Origin: Betaproteobacteria bacterium RIFCSPLOWO2_02_FULL_68_150
GTDB lineage: Bacteria > Pseudomonadota > Gammaproteobacteria > Burkholderiales > SG8-39
DNA length: 9,373 bases
Assembly: GCA_001771975.1 (NCBI GenBank)
Contig: MERE01000145.1
Span: 1-9,373 of the forward strand
Direction of reading: 5' to 3'
The translations under genes were made by a program, and so were the position numbers. Positions within the stretch are counted from its first letter, which is position 1; each line of letters starts with the position of its first letter. The notes beneath the pieces were generated by a model. It saw nothing but the letters and a program-made list of their open reading frames with translations, made no database searches and had not been told where the DNA came from. This document shows, piece after piece, positions 1-6,970 of the stretch.

Positions 1-218
1 CCCGAATCGACGAGCGGCAGGAAGGCGTCGAAGCCCTGGTTCTCCGCCTTGCCTTCGCCGCCCGGCGAGAAGATCGCCGGCTCGCCGTAGGCGCGCAGCC
101 CGAGATGCGCAGCCACGCCGTTCAGGTAGCCGGCAAGCGATTCGCGCGTCACCTCCTCGCTGTAGTAGCCTTCGATCAGCAGGCGCTGGCGGAAAATTTC
201 CGGAGCTAGGTTTTTCAT
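1..218 (-). CDS. S-adenosylmethionine decarboxylase-like (SpeD-related) protein, 5' part only
   Basis: Reading leftwards from an ATG at 218-216, the frame stays open to the window edge and gives 72 residues beginning MKNLAPEIFRQRLLIEGYY. It includes a LRAYGEPAIFSPGG stretch and ends near PLVDSG. This N-terminal pattern matches my memory of proteobacterial proteins annotated as S-adenosylmethionine decarboxylase-related. The classical enzyme makes decarboxylated AdoMet for spermidine synthesis using a pyruvoyl group formed from a Ser in an ESH-type motif. The visible end, VDSG, is not that motif, so catalysis cannot be inferred. The C-terminal part lies outside the window. I see no clear Shine-Dalgarno sequence before the ATG, and the start shares one base pair with the divergent TTG start of the plus-strand gene at 218. 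The frame is convincing as coding; the family name is moderately supported. Confidence 0.6.
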   Translation of the reverse strand, partial: MKNLAPEIFRQRLLIEGYYSEEVTRESLAGYLNGVAAHLGLRAYGEPAIFSPGGEGKAENQGFDAFLPLVDS

Positions 219-551
219 TGGCAAAGATCGCTCAGTTCACGTCCTCGGCATGCCTGGTGGCACTCGTCATCCTATGCTTCGCCTGGGAGCTGTGGCTCGC
301 GCCGCTGCGGCCCGGAGGCTCGCTTGCCGCGCTCAAGGCGGCACCGCTCGCACTGCCGCTCGCCGGAATTTTCGCCGGCAGGCGCTACACCTACCAGTGG
401 TCGAGCATGCTGATTCTCGCCTACTTCGCCGAGGGCGTGATGCGCGCCTGGAGCGAGCGCGGCGCCTCCCAATGGCTCGCCGCCGGCGAGATCGCGCTCA
501 GCGTCGCGTTCTTCGCCGCGGCGGTGACTTACGCAAGGCTCACACGGCCCG

Positions 552-574
<23 letters not shown>
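218..574 (+). CDS. DUF2069 family small membrane protein
   Basis: This is the only plus-strand gene in the window, with 118 residues. It has a hydrophobic segment at about residues 10-27, a second at about 41-54, a third around 60-72 (WSSMLILAYFAEGVMRAW) and a fourth at about 86-105, so it should be an inner-membrane protein with three or four spans. The signatures CFAWELWLAPLRPGG and GRRYTYQWSSMLIL fit the DUF2069 family, which has no known function. No ATG lies upstream in frame. TTG at 218 is the best start, with a weak GGAG 12 bases before it; GTG at 257 is an alternative but would remove part of the first span. Its 3' end overlaps the convergent leuA 3' end by 23 bases (552-574). It has no intergenic space on either side, so its promoter must lie inside the divergent SpeD-like gene. 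Confidence 0.82.
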
Positions 575-2099
<1,525 letters not shown>

Positions 2100-2174
2100 G
2101 GTCCGCTCCTCGTGGGAATGCGAAAAGTCCTCTCCGCCGGGTGGGCGGTCAGGGGTACAGCCGAATGGGAGGTT

Positions 2175-2261
2175 TTAGTTTGTGCGCGCGGGGCGCAGCA
2201 GCAGGCCGGCAAGCAGCAGCCGGCCGGAAATGCGAAGCTCGAACCGAGAGGTCGAAGCCAT
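2175..2261 (-). CDS. Putative leucine-rich leader peptide of leuA (leaderless)
   Basis: A 28-codon ORF runs from ATG (2261) to TAA (2177-2175), 75 bases before leuA. It begins MASTSRFELR, has the core RLLLAGLLLR at residues 14-23 and ends RPARTN. Seven of 28 residues are leucine, six of them in two runs of three separated by Ala-Gly. Clustered codons for the end-product amino acid just upstream of a biosynthetic gene are the hallmark of attenuator leader peptides. No Shine-Dalgarno sequence precedes the ATG. Instead the TATAGT -10 box ends six bases upstream, so transcription should begin at the A of the ATG, giving a leaderless message. The two leucine runs lie in and next to a perfect 7-bp hairpin (2225-2204). 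Promoter and codon pattern are seen directly; the regulatory role is inferred. The ORF is shorter than gene-finder cutoffs, so annotation probably misses it. Confidence 0.62.
   Translation of the reverse strand: MASTSRFELRISGRLLLAGLLLRPARTN
2204..2225 (-). other. Hairpin inside the leucine-rich leader ORF
   Basis: On the minus strand GGCCGGC (2225-2219) and GCCGGCC (2210-2204) are exact reverse complements around an 8-base loop TGCTGCTT, giving a 7-bp GC-only stem. The loop contains leucine codons of the first run and the second run follows the stem. A ribosome stalled on these codons would keep the stem open, which suits a leucine-dependent switch. In a sequence this GC-rich, a 7-bp stem alone is weak evidence. 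Confidence 0.4.
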
Positions 2262-2267
2262 GGCGGC

Positions 2268-2296
2268 ACTATAGCTTCAATCATCCGCTGCGGCAA
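2268..2296 (-). promoter_or_regulatory. Sigma-70-type promoter of leuA
   Basis: A -35 hexamer TTGCCG (2296-2291) and a -10 hexamer TATAGT (2273-2268) are separated by exactly 17 bases (2290-2274). Each differs from the TTGACA/TATAAT consensus by one or two bases. The +1 position predicted from the -10 box is 2261, which is the A of the leader-peptide ATG. The promoter begins 16 bases beyond the U-tract of the upstream gene's terminator, so leuA looks transcriptionally insulated from the genes before it. Confidence 0.72.
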
Positions 2297-2311
2297 CCCG
2301 GGCCGCTGCGG

Positions 2312-2350
2312 AAAGAAAAAGGCACCGGGACGGAACACCGTCCCGGTGCC
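2312..2350 (-). terminator. Rho-independent terminator of the secreted-protein gene
   Basis: A perfect 13-bp stem (2350-2338 with 2333-2321), GC-rich with a 4-base loop, is followed directly on the minus strand by TTTTTCTTT (2320-2312). It lies 17 bases after the stop codon of the gene ending at 2368. All classic features of an intrinsic terminator are present. On the plus strand no U-tract follows, so it works in the minus direction only. Confidence 0.95.
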
Positions 2351-2367
2351 GAAGGACCCGCGTAACG

Positions 2368-2940
2368 TCAGCGCTTGACCTGGGTTTGCGCCTGCGCCGA
2401 TCCGCCGGCCTCTGCCGAAGCGGAACCGGCCGGCGCCTCGCCGCGCGCCGAAGCCGACGCGCCGCCTTGCGCCGAACCGGACGCTTCGAGGCTGCGCAAC
2501 GGGCGGTGCGTCACCCCGGGGTTGACGGATTTCGTGACTCCCGCCTCGCCGGAGGCCTCAACCTGCCCCGCTGCGGCCGCCGCGCCCTCGACTGTACCGA
2601 CAGTCGAAGTCGATCGCTCCAGCGCCGCTTCGCGCGCGCCCTCGATCCGGTTCTGCGCGCGCCCCTTCACCGAATGCAGGACGTCATCGGCTCGCCCGAG
2701 CGGCGCGCGGTCGATGATGAGGTTCGGCGGCGTGAATGCACCCTGGAATTGCCCCATGGCGCCTGCCATGCCGCCGGCGCTGAGCGCCGGATTGGCACCG
2801 AAGCCGGACAGGGTTCCAGTGAGCGAGCCGACCGCGCCCGCGCCGCCCGAAATGATCCCGAGAGGCCCGGCCATCGCCGGCGCCGCGCCCGCAAGCGCGC
2901 TGATGAGGCTGGTGGTGGCCAACAGGTAACGTGGTTTCAT
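2368..2940 (-). CDS. Hypothetical secreted Ala/Gly/Ser-rich protein
   Basis: The protein has 190 residues and I do not recognise a family. It starts with a clear Sec signal peptide: MKPRYLL, a hydrophobic core to about residue 20, then APAMA before Gly25, so cleavage is expected after Ala24. The mature N-terminus (25-65) is Gly/Ala-rich with no charged residue (GPLGIISGGAGAVGSL onwards). The middle (about 72-112) is more ordinary and charged, with PPNLIIDRAPLGRADDVLHSV. The tail (about 113-190) is low-complexity Ala/Ser/Gly/Gln and ends QTQVKR. There are no cysteines. A strong AAGGAG (2953-2948) lies seven bases before the ATG. The gene is monocistronic: it has its own terminator, and 123 bases upstream hold a motif matching the one before the sigma-factor gene. 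Its position after the protease suggests a secreted partner or substrate of that protease, or an envelope structural protein; this is inference. Confidence 0.8.
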   Translation of the reverse strand: MKPRYLLATTSLISALAGAAPAMAGPLGIISGGAGAVGSLTGTLSGFGANPALSAGGMAGAMGQFQGAFTPPNLIIDRAPLGRADDVLHSVKGRAQNRIEGAREAALERSTSTVGTVEGAAAAAGQVEASGEAGVTKSVNPGVTHRPLRSLEASGSAQGGASASARGEAPAGSASAEAGGSAQAQTQVKR

Positions 2941-2994
2941 GGTTGCTCTCCTTGTCGATTGGGAACCGCGGACGATCCGCAGCTCTCATCCACG

Positions 2995-3022
2995 ACAACG
3001 ATCCGCGCGCAGCGTTTTTTCC
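2995..3022 (-). promoter_or_regulatory. Candidate ECF-sigma promoter of the secreted-protein gene
   Basis: On the minus strand GGAA (3022-3019) and CGTTGT (3000-2995) are separated by 18 bases. ECF sigma factors commonly use a GGAAC-like -35 and a CGT-containing -10 with about this spacing. The same two words at the same distance occur just upstream of the sigma-factor gene (5797-5770). Predicted transcription would start near 2988, giving a 5' leader of about 48 bases that includes the strong AAGGAG site. The match is by eye and has not been tested statistically. Confidence 0.55.
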
Positions 3023-3062
3023 CTGGCGATTGAAACTATTTGTAAGCGCAACGGCGCGGCGC

Positions 3063-4466
3063 TCAGCGCAGCGTCAGCGGATCGACCCGCAAGTCCTCGC
3101 CCAGCAAGCCGAAACCGTAGGTGTCGTCGCGTCCCGGCGGGCCGAGATCGATCGCGCTGCGAGCGAGCGCATCGATCGCTCGCTGCACGGCAGAGATCTC
3201 GATCCTTGCCACTGCGCCTTCGGCCGCATGCGCGATGAGACCAGCCACCAGCGGCGCGGCAAACGACGTGCCGCGCGCGCGCGTGTAGCCGCGGCTGCCG
3301 CTGGCCGCGGTGGCCATGTCCGCGCCGGGTGCGGCGAAGCTCACTTGTGGGCCGCGCAAGGCCTCCGGCAGGACGATTCGTCGCCCATCGACCGCCGTAA
3401 CGCCGATGACGCCGGGATAAGCGGCGGGATAAAGCGGCGCCGCCGCCGGGCCGTCGTTGCCCACCGCCGCGACGATCACGTGCCCGCGTGCGATCAACAC
3501 GCGCAGCGCGTGCTCGAGCGTTTTGTTCGCCGGTCCCACCAGGCTGATGTTGATCACCGGCACGCGCTCGCGCGCCATCCAGGCGAGCGCCTCCACCAGT
3601 AACGTAGCGACACCGCCGGTCGGCTGGCCGCAGTAGACATCGGCGGCGTAGAGCGTGGCCTCCGGTGCCGCGCCGGCGAAACCCTGTGCGCGCCCCACGA
3701 GGAGCGACGCGACTCCGGTGCCGTGCACGTCCGGCACCTCGGCGCCCGAACAGCCGTAGGTCCGGATGCCCGCGTGGCGCAGCGCCGGATGGCGCAGGTC
3801 GACTCCGCCGTCGATCAGTCCGAGCGTCACCCGCGCGCCGCGCGCCTGCGATCGAGCCGCGGGCTCGCGCGCCTCCGAGCGCTGCGCAAGCGTGGCTGCG
3901 GATCGCAATTGGCCCGCGGCCAGATAGAGATGATTGAAGTCGTAGCGACCCGGCTCATCGAGCCGCCGCAGGCCTAGCAGCGCGGCGGCAGTGGTCATGC
4001 CTTGCGGCGCGCGTAGCACCACCATGCGCTCGCCGATCCCCTCGAGCGCGCTCTCCCGCGCCACCGTAAACCCCGCCGCACGCGCCGCCTCGAGCGCTGC
4101 CGGCGACGGCGCCAGCACTACGACTTCGCCGCGCACGATCGGCTCGCCCGCGGGATCGGCCTCGATCAGGTCGCGGTGCCGCTGCAGCAGATTGCGTATC
4201 GTCAGCCGGCGCAGCTCGAGCAGGTCGCGGGGATCCAGCACCTCCTCGAGCCGGGGCGTCACCGGCGCAATACGGCTCTTGAGGTCGGGCGCCTGCGGAA
4301 TGGCCGGCAACTGCAGCGGCAGTTGCGGCAGCTGCAACTGCGCAGCAGCCGGCACCGCGCAGCACAGGCCGGTCCCCAGTATCGCTGCGCGTACGAAGCG
4401 GCTGCAGGTCATCGGATCCTGTCCATTGCGCGCCGCCGCTGCGCGTACGAAGCGGCTGCAGGTCAT
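3063..4466 (-). CDS. Secreted subtilisin-like serine protease (S8 family)
   Basis: Counting 467 residues from the first ATG, the catalytic triad is Asp219 (LGLIDGGVD), His248 (DVHGTGVAS) and Ser401 (ARGTSFAAPLVAG). The oxyanion Asn337 lies in AAVGNDGP and the substrate-strand motif is INISLVGP. Residues about 108-183 (GEVVVLAP to YDFNHLYL) resemble an I9-like propeptide, so the enzyme is probably made as a self-processed zymogen. A signal peptide ends AVPAAA before Gln43, followed by a Leu/Pro/Gln-rich linker. A perfect 54-bp tandem duplication repeats the first 18 codons with their ribosome binding site, so Met19 (ATG at 4412) is equally plausible and gives a more conventional signal peptide of about 24 residues. 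The first ATG lies 27 bases after the anti-sigma stop, so the gene is the third of the sigma operon. It should act in the periplasm or outside the cell. Confidence 0.93.
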   Translation of the reverse strand: MTCSRFVRAAAARNGQDPMTCSRFVRAAILGTGLCCAVPAAAQLQLPQLPLQLPAIPQAPDLKSRIAPVTPRLEEVLDPRDLLELRRLTIRNLLQRHRDLIEADPAGEPIVRGEVVVLAPSPAALEAARAAGFTVARESALEGIGERMVVLRAPQGMTTAAALLGLRRLDEPGRYDFNHLYLAAGQLRSAATLAQRSEAREPAARSQARGARVTLGLIDGGVDLRHPALRHAGIRTYGCSGAEVPDVHGTGVASLLVGRAQGFAGAAPEATLYAADVYCGQPTGGVATLLVEALAWMARERVPVINISLVGPANKTLEHALRVLIARGHVIVAAVGNDGPAAAPLYPAAYPGVIGVTAVDGRRIVLPEALRGPQVSFAAPGADMATAASGSRGYTRARGTSFAAPLVAGLIAHAAEGAVARIEISAVQRAIDALARSAIDLGPPGRDDTYGFGLLGEDLRVDPLTLR

Positions 4467-4490
4467 CGGATCCTGTCCATTGCGCGCCGC
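4383..4490. repeat. Perfect 54-bp tandem duplication at the protease gene start
   Basis: Bases 4383-4436 and 4437-4490 are identical over all 54 positions and exactly adjacent; the match breaks at both outer edges (T4382 against C4436; C4437 against T4491). The unit is 18 codons long, so the frame is kept. Each copy holds an AGGA ribosome binding site, an ATG and the codons for MTCSRFVRAA. The lack of any mismatch implies recent origin or an assembly error. Confidence 0.97.
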
Positions 4491-4493
4491 TCG

Positions 4494-5240
4494 CTAGCGT
4501 ACCCAGCCGCGCCGTTGCGCGGCGCGTTCGGCCTCGGCATCGAGTGCAGCGCCCTGGATCCTGTCTTCCACCGCACGCAGCACCGGCGACGGCATCTCGA
4601 TTCCCGCCATGCGGTACGCGCCGGTCGCCGCGCCACGGCGGTCGTCCTGCGCCACCACCTGCACGCGCCATTCCTCACCAGTGCGGCACGCCAACCCGCC
4701 CAGGCGCCCGGCGGCACTGTCCTGCGCGAGCGTAAACGTGCGGCAATACTCGCCCGCCGCAGAGACGAAGCTCAAGCCCACCCTGACCGGAGCCTCCGCG
4801 GCCTGGGTGCTGGCGAGCTGCTCCGCCAGCGCGTGCGCCAGCGCACCCCGGGCGAGCATTCCGGTGCGATCGGCTACAAAATCGGCGGTCGTCTCGGCGA
4901 CCGGAGGAACGCGGCGCGATTCGTTCAGCAATACGCCGCCAGCCAGTACACCGACGACGACGCTCGCCGCCATCGCGCTCCACTCGAACCAGCTCCAGCG
5001 CCGCGCGACGCGTGCCGGCGCAGCGGCTGCGCCGCGTGCCGCATCGAGCAGGCGCTGCGGCATCGGTTCCGCGAGCACCGGCTCGTAGGCCGCGTGCACC
5101 GCAAGGCGCAGCTTGCGCTGGCGCTCCAAGCGTGCCGCGAGTCCGGGGTCCTGCGCGAGCGCGGCGTCGATCGCAGCACGGGTTTGCGCATCCAGTTCGC
5201 GGTCCACATAGGCCATCAGGACATCATCGGTAAAGGTCAT
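4494..5240 (-). CDS. Transmembrane anti-sigma factor
   Basis: The protein has 248 residues from ATG at 5240. A GTG one codon earlier (5243) would add one residue. The N-terminal 70 residues (DDVLMAYVDRELDA, then helices to RLLDAARG) look like the cytoplasmic anti-sigma fold that holds an ECF sigma factor, but without the HxxxCxxC zinc site. One membrane span is visible at about residues 87-105 (SAMAASVVVGVLAGGVLL). The remaining 140 residues would be periplasmic and carry two cysteines in similar settings, EYCRTF (Cys166) and LACRTG (Cys185). The start overlaps the sigma stop as TGATG, with GGAG eight bases before the ATG, so the two are translationally coupled, as expected for proteins needed in fixed ratio. 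Function is inferred from architecture and position; overall similarity to named anti-sigma factors could not be tested. Confidence 0.85.
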   Translation of the reverse strand: MTFTDDVLMAYVDRELDAQTRAAIDAALAQDPGLAARLERQRKLRLAVHAAYEPVLAEPMPQRLLDAARGAAAAPARVARRWSWFEWSAMAASVVVGVLAGGVLLNESRRVPPVAETTADFVADRTGMLARGALAHALAEQLASTQAAEAPVRVGLSFVSAAGEYCRTFTLAQDSAAGRLGGLACRTGEEWRVQVVAQDDRRGAATGAYRMAGIEMPSPVLRAVEDRIQGAALDAEAERAAQRRGWVR

Positions 5241-5758
5241 CACGGCGTCTCCATACCCTTCGCCCGGCCGAAATCGTCGAGCAGCAGCTGCAATTGCTCG
5301 CGCGCGCGCGCGAGGCGGCTGGTGAGGGTGCCGATCGGAATGTCCAGTACGGCAGCGGCTTCCTTGTACGGCAGTCCCTCGACCAGCACCAGGCCGACCG
5401 CGATGCGCTGATCGTCGTTCAGGCGCTCCATCGCCTTGCGCACGGCGAGCGAATCGATCTGGCGCTCGGCGCTCGCGTCCCCCACGTGCTCACCCGCTTC
5501 TTCGGGGGCGAAGACGCGGTCGCGCCGGGAGCGCGCGCGCAACTCATCGATCCACAAGTTCTGCATGATCCTGAACAGCCAGCTCGCGAGGCGCGTGCCC
5601 GCCCCCCACTGCTCGCGGCGCGTCAGGGCGCGCTCGAGCGCCATCTGCACCAGGTCGTCGGCGTCCTGGCGATGGCCCGTGATCGCGCGGCCGAAGCGCC
5701 GCAATCTCGGCAGCAGGCTGACGAGCTCGGCCCGGAACTGCTGCTCCGCTTGTGTCAT
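5240..5758 (-). CDS. ECF-type RNA polymerase sigma factor
   Basis: At 172 residues this has the usual size for a two-domain ECF sigma factor. Region 2 spans about 12-80, with the core-binding and -10-recognition signatures DADDLVQMALERAL (32-45) and SWLFRIMQNLWIDELRARSRR (59-79). Region 4 spans about 105-155, with the -35-recognition helix-turn-helix YKEAAAVLDIPIGTLTSRLARAREQL (131-156). It would direct RNA polymerase to a small set of promoters when the downstream anti-sigma factor releases it. The ATG at 5758 lacks a clear Shine-Dalgarno sequence. A GGAA-N18-CGTTGT motif lies 12-39 bases upstream, consistent with autoregulation. The ECF subgroup cannot be assigned by eye. Confidence 0.95.
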   Translation of the reverse strand: MTQAEQQFRAELVSLLPRLRRFGRAITGHRQDADDLVQMALERALTRREQWGAGTRLASWLFRIMQNLWIDELRARSRRDRVFAPEEAGEHVGDASAERQIDSLAVRKAMERLNDDQRIAVGLVLVEGLPYKEAAAVLDIPIGTLTSRLARAREQLQLLLDDFGRAKGMETP

Positions 5759-5769
5759 GGCTCAAGGGT

Positions 5770-5797
5770 ACAACGACGGCGCGCGTCAAATCCTTCC
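5770..5797 (-). promoter_or_regulatory. Candidate autoregulatory ECF promoter
   Basis: On the minus strand GGAA (5797-5794) and CGTTGT (5775-5770) are 18 bases apart. This matches the motif before the secreted-protein gene at 3022-2995 in words and spacing. It sits in the 48-base gap after the NnrS gene. Predicted transcription would start near 5763, only about five bases before the sigma ATG. The -35 and -10 words also overlap an inverted repeat, CGACGG-N16-CCGTCG (5801-5774). Confidence 0.55.
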
Positions 5798-5806
5798 GTC
5801 GCCGCC

Positions 5807-6970
5807 TCAGCCCGGCTTGCCGTCCAGTCGCGGCCGCGCGAGGCGCGGCAGATAGGTCGCGAAATAGATCAGGAACGCGGCGCTCCAGAGCGCCCCGGAG
5901 ATCGCGATCAGCGTCACGGTCCCCGCCCCGGGCGAAAAGCTCGCGCCTACGCGCAGGACCGCCGCCAGGTGCACCAGAACGTAGGCGGCGAGCTCCGCGC
6001 GCCCCGTGGTGAGCGGCCTGCCGGTGTGGCCGAGCGCGGTGCGCGTAATCATGCCGATGATCAGGCCGCCGATCGCGCCGACGCCGAAGGCGTGCAGCGG
6101 CGCCGCCGCGCGGACGAGGCCGAGCGACGCGAGCCCCAGCAGCACCAGGCCTGCCGGGATCCAGGCATGCGACAGATGCAGGATCCAGAGGATGGGCCGC
6201 CCGCGCGTCGCGAAAGGCGCCCAACGCCACTGGCGCGTCACATGCAGGACCGCCGCGGCGAAGGCGAGCGGCGCGAGCGCCGCAGCGCCAAGCTCGAGCA
6301 GGTCCGCGGCGAACGCCGCCAGCGTCACCGCGAGCGCAACACGATCGAGCTGCGGCCTGATCACGACCCCTGCGCGCGGCAATGCGTTCGCCGTGAACGA
6401 GGGCACCACGCGTCCGGCCATGACGATCACCAGCGCCATCACCAGCCAGAGCGCGGCACGCAGCGACAGTCCCCAAAAGCCGAAATGGAACGCCAGGTTG
6501 GCCACGCCCAGCGCACCCAGCAGCGCGATGACGAAATAGTTGCGCTGGTTCTTCGACCCCACGATGACGCGCGCCATCGCCGCCGCGACGACGAAGGGAA
6601 ATGCGCCATCGACGAGCGCCGCAACGCTCGCCGGCCCGGCATAAATCAGGATGCGGGCCGCGATCCAGTGCACCGCCAGCAGCGCGAGCGGCAACCCCGC
6701 GGGCGTCGGCAGGCCGGTCCAGACGCGCCCTGCGGTGAGCAGAAACCCCGCCACCACGGCGAGCCCGAAGCCGAACAGCATCTCGTGCTGGTGCCACAGG
6801 ACCGGCGACAGGTAGCCGCCCCAGGGCATGCCCTGCAGTACTGCCACCCAAAGCGCGACCGAGATCGAGGTGAATAGCGCAGCCAGGAGATAGAACGGCC
6901 GGAACGCCAGGTTGAACAGCGCGAAGCCGCGCGGCGCGCTCGCGCGTGCCGGTTCCTCGATCGGGATCAA
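5807..6970 (-). CDS. nnrS: NnrS family heme/copper membrane protein
   Basis: The protein has 387 residues and about twelve hydrophobic segments over its whole length, so it is a polytopic inner-membrane protein. Family signatures are FALFNLAFRPFYLLAA near residue 16, LWHQHEMLFGFG with His60 and His62, RVVPSFTAN at 187-195, LHLSHAWIPAG with His265 and His268, and HAFGVGAIGGLIIGMITRTALGHTGRP with His293 and His315. NnrS proteins bind heme and copper and help cells tolerate nitric oxide; the mechanism is not settled. Start choice: a TTG at 6970 overlaps the pssA stop as TTGA, and the N-terminus (M)IPIEEPARAS leads straight into the family core. The frame remains open upstream only by running through pssA. 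It looks like the last gene of the ilvC-psd-pssA transcript; I see no intrinsic terminator after it. No nitrite- or nitric-oxide-handling gene is nearby. Confidence 0.9.
   Translation of the reverse strand: MIPIEEPARASAPRGFALFNLAFRPFYLLAALFTSISVALWVAVLQGMPWGGYLSPVLWHQHEMLFGFGLAVVAGFLLTAGRVWTGLPTPAGLPLALLAVHWIAARILIYAGPASVAALVDGAFPFVVAAAMARVIVGSKNQRNYFVIALLGALGVANLAFHFGFWGLSLRAALWLVMALVIVMAGRVVPSFTANALPRAGVVIRPQLDRVALAVTLAAFAADLLELGAAALAPLAFAAAVLHVTRQWRWAPFATRGRPILWILHLSHAWIPAGLVLLGLASLGLVRAAAPLHAFGVGAIGGLIIGMITRTALGHTGRPLTTGRAELAAYVLVHLAAVLRVGASFSPGAGTVTLIAISGALWSAAFLIYFATYLPRLARPRLDGKPG

Noticed and set aside
191..201. Short palindrome GGAAAATTTCC as an operator for the divergent gene pair
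   Set aside because: It is inside the SpeD-like coding sequence with no second copy or nearby promoter boxes to support a regulatory role.
2123..2148. Possible attenuator terminator (CCGCC/GGCGG stem followed by four U)
   Set aside because: The stem is only 5 bp and the U-run lies seven bases away and is short, so it is not a convincing intrinsic terminator.
4340..4412. Lipoprotein signal in the S8 protease
   Set aside because: The cysteines in GTGLCCAVPAAAQ are not preceded by a proper lipobox, since the residue before the first Cys is Leu; a normal signal-peptidase I site fits better.
4397..4420. PstI and BamHI recognition words close together, like a cloning polylinker
   Set aside because: They fall within an uninterrupted native signal-peptide coding sequence and are repeated by the 54-bp duplication; chance occurrence is the simpler reading.
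5294..6877. 527-codon plus-strand open frame
   Set aside because: It is Arg/Gln/His-rich low-complexity sequence opposite the sigma factor and NnrS genes, a typical GC-rich shadow.
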